From Blastopirellula sediminis (GTDB lineage: Bacteria > Planctomycetota > Planctomycetia > Pirellulales > Pirellulaceae): 64,000 nt of DNA. Positions 53,274 through 63,134 of the stretch are shown piece after piece; the first letter of the stretch is position 1; every line of letters starts with the position of its first letter. The stretch lies in NCBI RefSeq assembly GCF_020966755.1, contig NZ_JAJKFT010000004.1, positions 124,001-188,000 of the forward strand, written 5' to 3'. Below the pieces are notes generated by a model that ran no database searches, was not told the origin of the DNA, and worked only from the letters and a program-made list of their open reading frames with translations. Made by a program: the position numbers and the translations under genes.

Positions 53274-54428
53274 ATGCGTCCCAAATCGTTAATTCTGATC
53301 GTATTCGCTCTGGGCTGCGGGCTGGTAGCCTCGATCGGCATCAGTCAAGTGCTGGAAAGCAAGAACCAGCAAGCTGCCGTTCCCCAGATGGAGATGGAAA
53401 ACATCTTCGTCGCGATCGAAGACATTGACATCAACGAACCACTTACCCCCGAACTGATCAAACTGGAACCGTGGCCGAAGGACAAAGTGCCGGAAGGTGC
53501 GGTCACCAATTTGGAAGAGCTGGAAAACCGTCGCCCCCGCGTTCGTCTGTACGCTGGCGAGCCGATCCTGGAACGCAAGCTGTTTGGATCGAACGAGGAC
53601 AAAGGCGCCTCGAAGATGATCCCCGCCGGATTCCGCGTTCACTCGGTTCGCGTGACGGCCGAAAGCTCCGCTTCCGGTTTGATTTTGCCGGGGGACCGCG
53701 TCGACGTGCTGGTCTACCTGCGTAGCTCGGGCGCGATCAACAAGACGCTGACTCGCACCATTTTGAAGAACGTCCGCGTCTTCGCGGTGAACGAACAAAC
53801 GCATCGCGAAACCGACTCGGAAGGGAACTCGATCAACGCCAAGACGGTTTCGCTGCTGGTGAAGCCGAGCCAGGTCGAAATCCTGATGCTCGCGAGCCAA
53901 CTCGGACAACTGAGCTTGTCGCTGCGTCCGCCGAATGAAGACGGCGTCGAAGAAGAAGACGAAACGGATGACGCCACGGTCGAAGAGCTGTTGGGCGTCG
54001 ACGAAGATGCGGATCCGAAGAAAAAACGAAAACCTGTCGCTGCGGCGAAGGACGACTCGGGCGGATTCCTGGGCTTCCTGCAGAACTACGGCGGCAGCAC
54101 GCCGATCGCTCAACCGACCGAAGCTGGTCCTCAATGGACGATGGACCTGCTCGATCCGAATGGCGTTCGTCGATTTGAGTTTGGCGAAGAAGGAATGCTC
54201 CCGATGGAAGTCGCTCCTGGCGCTTCAAACGCTCCGGCAGCGGCTCCGGTTTCGCTCCCAATGCAAGGATTGGGAAACGCGCCCATGCCGTTTGGGCCGG
54301 GCCTCGCTCCGAATGGAGCAGGCTCGCCGATGGGGCATGGATCAAAGAATGAACCGCAGGGAAGCGGCGATTCAAAATCGGATGACGCATCGCAGGACGA
54401 TGCGGCTCCCCTGGGCCTAGATGACTAA
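53274..54428 (+). CDS. cpaB: Flp pilus assembly protein CpaB/RcpC
   Basis: This 384-residue protein has an N-terminal membrane helix (MRPKSLILIVFALGCGLVAS). A SAF-type domain (about residues 40-110, IFVAIEDIDINEPLTPEL ... AGEPILERKL) and the CpaB core (AGFRVHSVRVTAESSASGLI, GDRVDVLVYL) follow. After about residue 215 come an acidic stretch (EEEDETDDATVEELL), KKKRK and a long Pro/Ala/Gly/Asp-rich tail (to 384). That tail is not part of the usual CpaB and roughly doubles its size. It acts in the periplasm with the secretin. Confidence 0.9.
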   Translation: MRPKSLILIVFALGCGLVASIGISQVLESKNQQAAVPQMEMENIFVAIEDIDINEPLTPELIKLEPWPKDKVPEGAVTNLEELENRRPRVRLYAGEPILERKLFGSNEDKGASKMIPAGFRVHSVRVTAESSASGLILPGDRVDVLVYLRSSGAINKTLTRTILKNVRVFAVNEQTHRETDSEGNSINAKTVSLLVKPSQVEILMLASQLGQLSLSLRPPNEDGVEEEDETDDATVEELLGVDEDADPKKKRKPVAAAKDDSGGFLGFLQNYGGSTPIAQPTEAGPQWTMDLLDPNGVRRFEFGEEGMLPMEVAPGASNAPAAAPVSLPMQGLGNAPMPFGPGLAPNGAGSPMGHGSKNEPQGSGDSKSDDASQDDAAPLGLDD

Positions 54429-54507
54429 TTAAGAAGAAAACGGAATTCGATTCGGGCAGGTGAGTTCATGGATTGAACTCACGCCCAATACGCAAGGATG
54501 TTCACGG

Positions 54508-56133
54508 ATGATGACTTTTCGCCGCCCTATGGGTTTCTTGTATCGCTACGCAGTCGCGTGTTTGCTGACCGCAATCGCGACTGCAGCCGCAAACGCCCAA
54601 GATCAGGGCGCCGTACCGAACGTCAACTTTTCAGTTGACGCTCCCAATCAACGCCTGGAGATGATGGTCAACTCCAGTCGCATCTTCACGCTTGACGCCA
54701 AGATTCCCAAGGCGCAGGTCAATAACCCTGACTTGCTCCGGTTGACTCCGCTTTCGCCGAACAAGATTCAGGTTTCGGCGCTCAAGCCGGGCGTGACCCA
54801 GGTCAACCTGTGGAATGAAAACGGCTCGATCCATACGATCGACGTGATCGTCATTGGGGACGGTCGCGAACTGCAAATGTTGCTCGAAACCGAATTCCCC
54901 AATTCTTCGATCAAAGTTCGTCCGCTGGCGAGCAGCGTCGTTCTTTCCGGCTACGTCGATCGCCCTGAAGCGGTCAGCCGGATCGTCGCGATGGCCGAAG
55001 ACTACTATCCGAAAGTTATCAACAACATCAGCGTCGGCGGCGTTCAGCAGGTCATGCTGAAGGTTAAGGTATACGAAGTTTCTCGTACCAAACTGCGAAC
55101 GCTGGGGATCGACTGGGCTTCGATCGGTAGCGAATACTTCGTCAGCTCGACGGCCGCCGGCATCCTTGGTCCGGCCGGCGTGCTCACCTCCGGAGCCCGC
55201 GACGGTCTCACGGCGACCGCCCAGACCGTCCAGTTCGGCGTGCTCGGATCGAGCTCGCAGTTCTACGGCTTTATCGAAGCTTTGCGTCAAAACAACGTCG
55301 CCAAGTTGACGTCGGAACCGACTTTGACCACGGTCAGCGGTCGTCCGGCCAGCTTCCTGGCTGGCGGTCAGGTGCCGATCCAGGTCGCGTCGGGTCTTGG
55401 TACCACGTCGATTCAGTTCAAAGATTTCGGCACCCGCGTCGATTTCGTGCCGATCGTCTTGGGCAACGGCAATCTGAAACTGGAAGTTCGCCCGGAAGTG
55501 AGCGAAGTTGACGCCAGCTTGGCGGTCAACGGAACTCCCGGTTTCCGCACTCGCCGTGCGGATACGGCGGTCGAAATGAAGGCGGGTCAGTCGATGGCGC
55601 TGGCCGGTTTGATCCAGGAAAAGATCGAAACCGAAAGCCGCGGCCTACCTTACCTGGCCGACATGCCTTGGGTGGGCGCTGCGTTCCGCCGCAATATCGA
55701 TCGTCGCAACGAAGTGGAACTGCTGATTATCGTGACGCCGGAACTGGTTGGCGCCTTGAATCCGGAAGAAGTTCCTTGCGAATATCCGGGATCGAACACC
55801 GGCATCGTCAACGACTGCGAATTGTACGGTCGCGGTTATGTCGAAGTTCCGGCTTGCCCGCCCGGCGGAGCCTGCATCGACGGCGGAATGCAGGGCATGC
55901 CCGGCATGATCGGCCCGTATGATGGCGAAAACATCGCTCCTGGTCCTCCGGTGATCGAAATGTCGGAACCGGTAACGCCGGGACAAGCGATCCAATCGCC
56001 GGTACCGGCCCAGCAGCCGATGACGCTCGCTCCGGCCCAGCCCACGATGGTGGAAACGTCAAATCCGCTTCAGCCCGCTTTGTCGGAACCGACGCTGATT
56101 GGTCCGGTTGGCTACGACGCTTTGAGATTTTAA
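54508..56133 (+). CDS. cpaC: Flp pilus outer-membrane secretin CpaC/RcpA
   Basis: This protein has 541 residues from ATG 54508 (AAGGA 9 nt upstream). The signal peptide MMTFRRPMGFLYRYAVACLL ... NAQ is followed by a pilus-type N-domain (about 30-110), a BON-like part (VVLSGYVDRPEAVSRIVAMA) and the secretin C domain (about 180-400), with TSEPTLTTVSGRPASFLAGG and QVPIQVASGLGTTSIQFKDF, then LKLEVRPEVSEVD. The last 120 residues have four Cys (CEYPG, CELYG, CPPGGACIDG) and Pro/Gln-rich repeats, not usual for CpaC. It forms the pilus channel. Confidence 0.93.
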   Translation: MMTFRRPMGFLYRYAVACLLTAIATAAANAQDQGAVPNVNFSVDAPNQRLEMMVNSSRIFTLDAKIPKAQVNNPDLLRLTPLSPNKIQVSALKPGVTQVNLWNENGSIHTIDVIVIGDGRELQMLLETEFPNSSIKVRPLASSVVLSGYVDRPEAVSRIVAMAEDYYPKVINNISVGGVQQVMLKVKVYEVSRTKLRTLGIDWASIGSEYFVSSTAAGILGPAGVLTSGARDGLTATAQTVQFGVLGSSSQFYGFIEALRQNNVAKLTSEPTLTTVSGRPASFLAGGQVPIQVASGLGTTSIQFKDFGTRVDFVPIVLGNGNLKLEVRPEVSEVDASLAVNGTPGFRTRRADTAVEMKAGQSMALAGLIQEKIETESRGLPYLADMPWVGAAFRRNIDRRNEVELLIIVTPELVGALNPEEVPCEYPGSNTGIVNDCELYGRGYVEVPACPPGGACIDGGMQGMPGMIGPYDGENIAPGPPVIEMSEPVTPGQAIQSPVPAQQPMTLAPAQPTMVETSNPLQPALSEPTLIGPVGYDALRF

Positions 56134-56232
56134 AAGCGTCGCGTCAACTGCGCACTACACTTTCTTAACTTGCACCTTGGCTAAGTCCGTTCGCAAAAGC
56201 GCCTTGGCGACGCATTAAGAAGAAAAGCGGCT

Positions 56233-57489
56233 ATGAACAACGTACTACGAGTCGCGTTGGTTGATCCAACCGACTCGACTCGAGAAAAGCTGAAGTCGAC
56301 CCTGCTCGGCATGGAAGTGATTTGGCTCGAAGCCGAATGCTCTCGGTACGAGTTCTTCGCCGACGTTGTCGGGCAAACCAATCCTGACATCGGTATCGTC
56401 TCGTTAGACGCCAACCCCGAAAAGGCGTTGGCGTTGATTGAAGATCTGCACGACAGTAATCCTGAGTGCAGCATCCTGGTCGTGAGCGCCTCGACCGACG
56501 GCAACTTGATTTTGCGCGCGATGCGTTCGGGCGCCAAAGAGTTTTTGACCCACCCGGTGGTGCTCGAAGACTTGATGGCCGCGCTCGAGCGAATCAGCAA
56601 TCAAAAGTTCGGCAAAGGGGAATCCCGCACACGCGGTTGCCGCGTGATTACGGTCGGCGGCGCCACCGGCGGCGTGGGCGCTACCAGCCTGGCGGTCAAT
56701 CTCGGCTGCATCCTGGCGGCGAACGAAAAGAACAACGTCGTCCTGATCGACCTCGATCTGGCGCTGGGGGATGCGGACGTGTTTCTCGACACGATTCCGG
56801 ATTACACGCTGGTCGACGTCGCCCAAAACATTCAACGTCTCGACTTCAACCTGCTGAAGCGATCGCTGACCAAGCACTCGTCGGGGCTGTATCTGCTGCC
56901 GCGGCCGGTCCAGTTGCACGACGACTCGCTCATCAGCCCGAGCGACTTTTCACGCGTGATCGGTTTGTTGAAGGCGACCTTTACGCATCTGATCATCGAT
57001 CTGTCGAAGGGCTTCCGCCCGCTCGACTTCGTTGCGATGCGCGAAGCGCATGACAACCTAATGGTGATCCAGCTCGATCTTCCCTGCTTGCGGAACGTCG
57101 TGCGGCTGATGATGTCGTTCGCGGAAACCGACGGCCTGAAGGAAAAGACCCGCATCGTGGTGAACCGCGTCGGTCTCGACTCGGGCCAAATCAGCCTGAA
57201 AAAGGCGCAGGAAACGATCGGCAGCGAAATCTACTGGCAGATACCGAATGACTATCGCGTGATGGTCGAAGTTCGCAACAACGGCGTGCCGTTGATTGAG
57301 CAAGCGCCCCGAGCCGGCATTACGCAGGCGATTTCCAGCCTGGCCGACGCACTATCGGGCGAAAGCAAGAAGACGGCGACCGGCGGCGGCAAAGCCGGGA
57401 TCAGCCGCTGGTTCGGTTTCCTGGGCGGCGGCAAACAGGGCGAGCCGCAACCGTCTCTGGAAGGGGACGAAGAAACCGCCACGAAGTAG
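56233..57489 (+). CDS. cpaE: Flp pilus assembly ATPase-like CpaE/TadZ
   Basis: This 418-residue protein has an N-terminal receiver-like domain (about 1-120, LRVALVDPTDSTREKLKST, with AMRSGAKEFLTHPV) followed by a MinD/ParA-fold domain (about 135-400, VITVGGATGGVGATSLAVNL, VVLIDLDLALGDADVFLD). The deviant Walker A lacks both lysines (TGGVGAT), as in many TadZ/CpaE proteins, so ATP use is doubtful. It places the pilus apparatus at a site in the cell. The C-terminus is basic and ends in an acidic tail. It lies 100 nt after cpaC. Confidence 0.92.
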   Translation: MNNVLRVALVDPTDSTREKLKSTLLGMEVIWLEAECSRYEFFADVVGQTNPDIGIVSLDANPEKALALIEDLHDSNPECSILVVSASTDGNLILRAMRSGAKEFLTHPVVLEDLMAALERISNQKFGKGESRTRGCRVITVGGATGGVGATSLAVNLGCILAANEKNNVVLIDLDLALGDADVFLDTIPDYTLVDVAQNIQRLDFNLLKRSLTKHSSGLYLLPRPVQLHDDSLISPSDFSRVIGLLKATFTHLIIDLSKGFRPLDFVAMREAHDNLMVIQLDLPCLRNVVRLMMSFAETDGLKEKTRIVVNRVGLDSGQISLKKAQETIGSEIYWQIPNDYRVMVEVRNNGVPLIEQAPRAGITQAISSLADALSGESKKTATGGGKAGISRWFGFLGGGKQGEPQPSLEGDEETATK

Positions 57490-57726
57490 GCGGTTCGCCG
57501 CTTTCTATCAATACTCGCCCCGCCGTTCTCTCACGGCGCGGGCTGCGGTTGCGGCAAAATCGCTACGACCCGATCGGCACGCGAGGTCGCCGAAATTCTT
57601 CCGACATTGTCAATCGTATGACGTATGTTTTCCACGAGGTCCAGTGGCCGTCGCCCCTGACGGTATGCGCTCGATTTCCAGAACATTCGCATAGAGCGTC
57701 GCATGAAGCCGACGCGGAGAAAAGAC

Positions 57727-59052
<1,326 letters not shown>

Positions 59053-59090
59053 CCCTAGTTCCAGGAAGGCGCCAAACGAGGTAAGCCCCC

Positions 59091-60053
59091 ATGATGTCAA
59101 TTTTGATTCCCATCATTGTATTTTTAGGCATCGCCGCATTGGTAGGCGGCGTAGCGCTTAGCTTCCGGGGCGCCGGAAGCGAAGAGGCGGAAATGCGTCT
59201 CGACGCGCTGACCGGATCGGGTCAGCCCCGCGGCAAAGATGCCGAACAGGGCGCCGGATTGCTCTCCGGTTTTCAGGATGAAGGAAACGCCCTGGAAGCC
59301 TACATTCTGCAGTATTTCAATCTGCGGTTGTTTTTGGATCAGGCCGACATGTCGATGTCGGTCGCCAATCTGGTGATGATGTGCGGCGGTCTGGCCGCGG
59401 CGGGCGGCATCCTGCCGATCTTGCTGCGAGCCCCGTTCTGGGTCGCGCCGATCTCGGCCGCGGTGGTCGCCGGCATTCCGTTTCTGTACGTCCATTTCAA
59501 ACGGAAGTCGCGTCTGAATAAGTTCGGCAAGCAGTTGCCGGACGCGTTGGAACTGATCTCCCGGGCCCTTCGGGCCGGCCATAGCTTGGGCGCCGGGTTC
59601 CGCCTGGTGAGCGAAGAAATGGATGAGCCGATCGGTCGCGAGTTCCAGAAAGTGTTCGAGGCTCAGAACCTCGGCGTTTCGTTGGAAGATGCGATCACCG
59701 ACATGACCGAACGCGTTCCGAACTTGGACCTGAAGTTCTTCGGCACCGCCGTCATTTTGCAGCGTCAAACGGGCGGCGACTTGGCGGAAATCTTGGATAA
59801 GATCGGCCGCCTGGTTCGTCAGCGTCTGGAACTGTTCGGCACGATCCAAGCCCTCACCGGCGAAGGTCGTATCTCCGGCATCGTGCTGCTTGGTCTGCCG
59901 CCGGCGCTCTTCGTCGCGCTGTGGCGACTCAATCCCGGCTACGTCATGACGCTGTTCACCGATCCGCTTGGCAACAAAATGTTGGCCGGGGCGGTCGTGA
60001 TGCAGCTGATCGGGGCGTACGTCATTCAGAAAATCATCGATATCAAGGTGTAG
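59091..60053 (+). CDS. tadB: Flp pilus inner-membrane protein TadB
   Basis: This 320-residue membrane protein has an N-terminal helix (SILIPIIVFLGIAALVGGVA), a helix pair (about 85-130), and a GspF-like T2SSF domain (about 145-290, LPDALELISRALRAGHSLGA, SLEDAITDMTERVPNLDLKF, VILQRQTGGDLAEILDKIG). C-terminal helices follow. It forms the platform with TadC. ATG 59091 has GAGG about 9 nt upstream; a second ATG at 59094 is possible. It lies 7 nt before tadC. Confidence 0.94.
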   Translation: MMSILIPIIVFLGIAALVGGVALSFRGAGSEEAEMRLDALTGSGQPRGKDAEQGAGLLSGFQDEGNALEAYILQYFNLRLFLDQADMSMSVANLVMMCGGLAAAGGILPILLRAPFWVAPISAAVVAGIPFLYVHFKRKSRLNKFGKQLPDALELISRALRAGHSLGAGFRLVSEEMDEPIGREFQKVFEAQNLGVSLEDAITDMTERVPNLDLKFFGTAVILQRQTGGDLAEILDKIGRLVRQRLELFGTIQALTGEGRISGIVLLGLPPALFVALWRLNPGYVMTLFTDPLGNKMLAGAVVMQLIGAYVIQKIIDIKV

Positions 60054-60060
60054 GCGAACC

Positions 60061-61020
60061 ATGGAAACCTTATTCAGCTGGACCTTCCTGGTACCGCTCG
60101 CCGTATTCGGTCTGTTTGCCGCGGGCGTATGGTGGCTTGTCGATGCGATGTCTCCCGCGGGCACCCGTGCGGAAGATCGCTTGGACGACTTCAAAGATCC
60201 GATCGGCAAGAAGAATCGTGAAGATCGCGCCGGAAACGCCGTTTCCAGAGTGCTGGAAAAGGCGACGCCTGTGTTGTCTGCTCCGCTGCAGCCGAAGAAC
60301 GCCAAAGACGCCAACGCGCTGAAAGAAGCGCTGACGCACGCCGGATTCCGCAGCGAATCGGCGCCGCAAGTTTTCCTCGGGTTGAAGTTCGCCTGCTTGA
60401 TGCTCGGCCTGATCGCCGGCGGCGGGTTGGTCCTCTTCCTGGGCAATTACAACCAAAGCGATCTGTTCAAAGGAGTCGCGATCGCCGGCGTTTCGTTCTA
60501 CATTCCGTCGGTCGGTTTGTGGTACCTCGGTAAGAAACGAAAAGAGCAGATCTTCCGCGGTTTGCCTGACGCGCTCGACTTGATGGTCGTCTGCGTCGAA
60601 GCGGGCCTCGGTCTCGATCAAGCGATGCGTCGCGTTTCGGAAGAAATGAAAAAGACCTATCGGGTCATCGCCGAAGAGTTCGGCTTGTGCAACTTCCAAT
60701 TGCAAGTCGGTCGCGCTCGCACCGACGTGTTGCACGAACTGGGCAATCGAACCGGCGTCGACGACCTCCGTTCGCTCGCGGCGATTTTGATTCAGGCCGA
60801 CAAGTTCGGTTCGAGCATCGCCCAGGCGCTCCGCGTGCAGAGCGATGCGATGCGTACGCGTCGTCGACAGATTGCGGAAGAGAAAGCGGCGAAGACCGCG
60901 GTGAAGATGATTTTCCCGCTCGTCTTCTTCATCTTCCCCGGCATTTTCGTGGTGCTGGTCGGACCAGCGGCGATTACCGTTATCCGCGAGATGTTGCCGA
61001 TGATGGCCGCGAACAGCTAA
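60061..61020 (+). CDS. tadC: Flp pilus inner-membrane protein TadC
   Basis: This 319-residue protein has an N-terminal helix (FLVPLAVFGLFAAGVWWLVD), two central helices and a T2SSF domain (LPDALDLMVVCVEAGLGLDQ, RTGVDDLRSLAAILIQADKF), ending in a strong C-terminal helix (MIFPLVFFIFPGIFVVLVGP). It pairs with TadB. It starts 7 nt after the tadB stop and is followed by a strong terminator, so the core assembly operon ends here. Confidence 0.94.
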   Translation: METLFSWTFLVPLAVFGLFAAGVWWLVDAMSPAGTRAEDRLDDFKDPIGKKNREDRAGNAVSRVLEKATPVLSAPLQPKNAKDANALKEALTHAGFRSESAPQVFLGLKFACLMLGLIAGGGLVLFLGNYNQSDLFKGVAIAGVSFYIPSVGLWYLGKKRKEQIFRGLPDALDLMVVCVEAGLGLDQAMRRVSEEMKKTYRVIAEEFGLCNFQLQVGRARTDVLHELGNRTGVDDLRSLAAILIQADKFGSSIAQALRVQSDAMRTRRRQIAEEKAAKTAVKMIFPLVFFIFPGIFVVLVGPAAITVIREMLPMMAANS

Positions 61021-61060
61021 CAGCCTGTCAATCGGCACAACCGTTACAGCTTGACCTGGA

Positions 61061-61094
61061 AAGCCTGGTCTCCATCGCGAGACCAGGCTTTTTT
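61061..61094 (+). terminator. Intrinsic terminator of the tad core operon
   Basis: AAGCCTGGTCTC (61061-61072) and GAGACCAGGCTT (61079-61090) pair perfectly around 6 nt, followed by T residues. Confidence 0.88.
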
Positions 61095-61266
61095 CGTCTC
61101 CGCCGGGGGGAGGAATGTCAATCTGTACCGGCGTGACGATAGCAATTGGCTGCGCTTGTCGCGGCCAGCCGATAAGCCCTAATAGCACCGGGCCACGGGC
61201 ACATCGCGCCTGCGCGAGAAGACATAACGAGCTAGTTGGACTAGCCCCATCTCAGGAGATTGACGG

Positions 61267-61803
61267 ATGAATCGAGGTCATGGAATCGCGCTTGCCATTG
61301 CAGCCGCCTTCGCTATGGCTGGCTCGTGCGACGCCGGTTGGCACGAATTCTGGGAACGCGCGCATCTCGATTACGCGCGCAACAAGTGTTGGCCAGAACC
61401 GTTCCTCACTTATGATCGCATGTCGGTCCGCAATTACTACGCCTCGATGACCGCCAACGGCATTCGGTTGCAGAACACGCTGGGCGACCATCACTTCGAC
61501 TCCGAAACGAACCAGATCACCCGTGGCGGCGAAATGAAGATTCGCCAGATCCTGGAAGGTTTGCCGGATCGCCGGGCCGTCTTCGTCCGTCGCGGTCTGA
61601 CCCCGGAAGTGACCCAGATCCGCATGGCGTCGGTTCACGACGCGATGATTCGCATGCTTGGCCCGAACGTTCATCCGGAAATCTACGAGACCGGATCGGA
61701 AGCGTATGGACGTCCGGCCGACTTCATCGACGACATTTATCGGGCCGAACGTAGCTCGATTCCGGCTCCTCGACTTCCGGACGCGCCGTCGTCAGGCAAC
61801 TAG
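61267..61803 (+). CDS. Secreted protein of unknown function within the tad locus
   Basis: This 178-residue protein has a signal peptide (MNRGHGIALAIAAAFAMAGS, cleavage near CDA). The mature part starts GWHEFWERAHLDYARNKCW, followed by YDRMSVRNYYASMTANGIRL and a phosphate/OmpA-like ILEGLPDRRAVFVRRGLTPE with HDAMIRMLG. I do not recognise the family with certainty; the second half loosely resembles the peptidoglycan-binding or OmpA-like end of Tad-associated lipoproteins. It lies between tadC and the TPR gene and is likely part of the pilus set. Confidence 0.65.
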   Translation: MNRGHGIALAIAAAFAMAGSCDAGWHEFWERAHLDYARNKCWPEPFLTYDRMSVRNYYASMTANGIRLQNTLGDHHFDSETNQITRGGEMKIRQILEGLPDRRAVFVRRGLTPEVTQIRMASVHDAMIRMLGPNVHPEIYETGSEAYGRPADFIDDIYRAERSSIPAPRLPDAPSSGN

Positions 61804-61822
61804 TTGGTTCTCTCGAAGCGGT

Positions 61823-61847
61823 AGCGGCGCCGGCAGGGGGCGCCGCT
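61823..61847. other. GC-rich hairpin after the 61267 gene
   Basis: AGCGGCGCC (61823-61831) pairs with GGCGCCGCT (61839-61847). It is followed by only a few T, so termination is uncertain. Confidence 0.4.
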
Positions 61848-62010
61848 TCTGGGGGAAATACTGGCCAGATTACGACTTGGTTGTCGCCCAGCACCATTTT
61901 GGATGCAGAGCGACAGCGACTTTCGTCGAAAAGAAAACGGGCAAGTTATTCCGATTATGAGTGCGACTGTCATGCTAGCAGTCGCCAACGCGTTCGCACG
62001 GAGGTGTCGC

Positions 62011-63051
62011 GTGGCCCTGAACAAGATTATTTTTCAATCCTATCCGCTACGTGCAGGCGTCGCGTCGCTTGCGCTAGCCGGCGCGATGTGGACTGCGCCG
62101 CTCCGCGCTGAAGAGGCCAGCGGTGGATTGCTGGACAAGCTCCCCTCGTTTAACGTGCGCCAAGTGCAGTTCACGGGCGACAGCGACGAGAATCAGACGC
62201 TCGACGAATACATCCGCGAGTCGGAAGAGCGGAGCAAAAAGAAATCGGGTAACGGTTTCACTGCAACGCTGAAGAGCGCCGGCAAGAGCATCCAAGATGC
62301 GTTCACGATCAAGTCGTCCAACGTCCCGGCCGACGATCCGCTGAGCTTGTCGAATACGCCGGACCATCTGGACGTCAACATCTATCTGAGCACCGGTCGG
62401 ATCCTCGAACAGCAAGGAAAGTTCGAAGAAGCCGGCAAACAGTATATGACGGCGCTCGATCAGTATCCGGACAACCTGTTCGCGCTGCTCAGCTACGCCC
62501 GGTTGATGGACCGTCAAGGGAAGTCGACCGCCGCGCTGGAATTCTATCAGAAAGCGGCGACCGCTCATCCCGAGAGCGCGATCGCGATGAACGACCTGGG
62601 GCTCTGCTACCTGAAGCTAAAGCGTTTTGACGACGCGATGGCGTCGATCTTTAAGGCGACGACCATCGAGCCGGAAAACAAACGCTATCGCAACAATATG
62701 GCCAGTGCGCTGGTTGACGCCAATCGCCTGGAAGAAGCGTTCTCGCAGCTCGAGTACGCTCACGGCGCCGCGACGGCCCATTACAACCTGGGCTATCTGC
62801 TTTACAAGAAAGGGGACGCCAATTTGGCTCGCCTTCACTTGAACTTGGCGCTGGAGAAGGATCCCGAATTGCACGCGGCTCGCCAGTTGCTGATGATCGT
62901 CGATCGCAGCCAACCGGAAGTCGCTTATCGCCCTGGCTACGGTCAGCAGCCGAATCTGCGTCGCCTGCCGGCGGCGCCGAATCCGCCGCAACTGAACTTC
63001 AATCAGGGAGCGGTCGGCAACATGCAGATGCAGCCGCCGATTCGTCGCTAA
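62011..63051 (+). CDS. TPR protein, TadD-like
   Basis: This protein has 346 residues from GTG 62011, with GGAGG (62000-62004) 6 nt upstream; upstream ATG starts lack a ribosome site. The signal peptide (IIFQSYPLRAGVASLALAGA ... LRA) has no clear lipobox. TPR-like repeats (about 130-290) include VNIYLSTGRILEQQGKFEEA, LLSYARLMDRQGKSTAALEF, AMNDLGLCYLKLKRFDDAMA and NMASALVDANRLEEAF. The tail is Pro/Gln/Asn-rich. TadD is the TPR lipoprotein of Tad systems; this is its likely counterpart though not clearly a lipoprotein. Confidence 0.78.
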   Translation: MALNKIIFQSYPLRAGVASLALAGAMWTAPLRAEEASGGLLDKLPSFNVRQVQFTGDSDENQTLDEYIRESEERSKKKSGNGFTATLKSAGKSIQDAFTIKSSNVPADDPLSLSNTPDHLDVNIYLSTGRILEQQGKFEEAGKQYMTALDQYPDNLFALLSYARLMDRQGKSTAALEFYQKAATAHPESAIAMNDLGLCYLKLKRFDDAMASIFKATTIEPENKRYRNNMASALVDANRLEEAFSQLEYAHGAATAHYNLGYLLYKKGDANLARLHLNLALEKDPELHAARQLLMIVDRSQPEVAYRPGYGQQPNLRRLPAAPNPPQLNFNQGAVGNMQMQPPIRR

Positions 63052-63076
63052 TCGGATTGGATCCAGGGTAAAACAA

Positions 63077-63108
63077 AACGACGCCGACCGCTTGGTCGGC
63101 GTCGTTCG
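63077..63108. terminator. Bidirectional hairpin between the TPR gene and hemL
   Basis: AACGACGCCGACC (63077-63089) and GGTCGGCGTCGTT (63094-63106) pair perfectly, 13 bp around a 4-nt loop. It lies between convergent genes and serves both. Confidence 0.75.
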
Positions 63109-63134
63109 TTTCTTGTCGAGGAAGCTCGGCTGAT

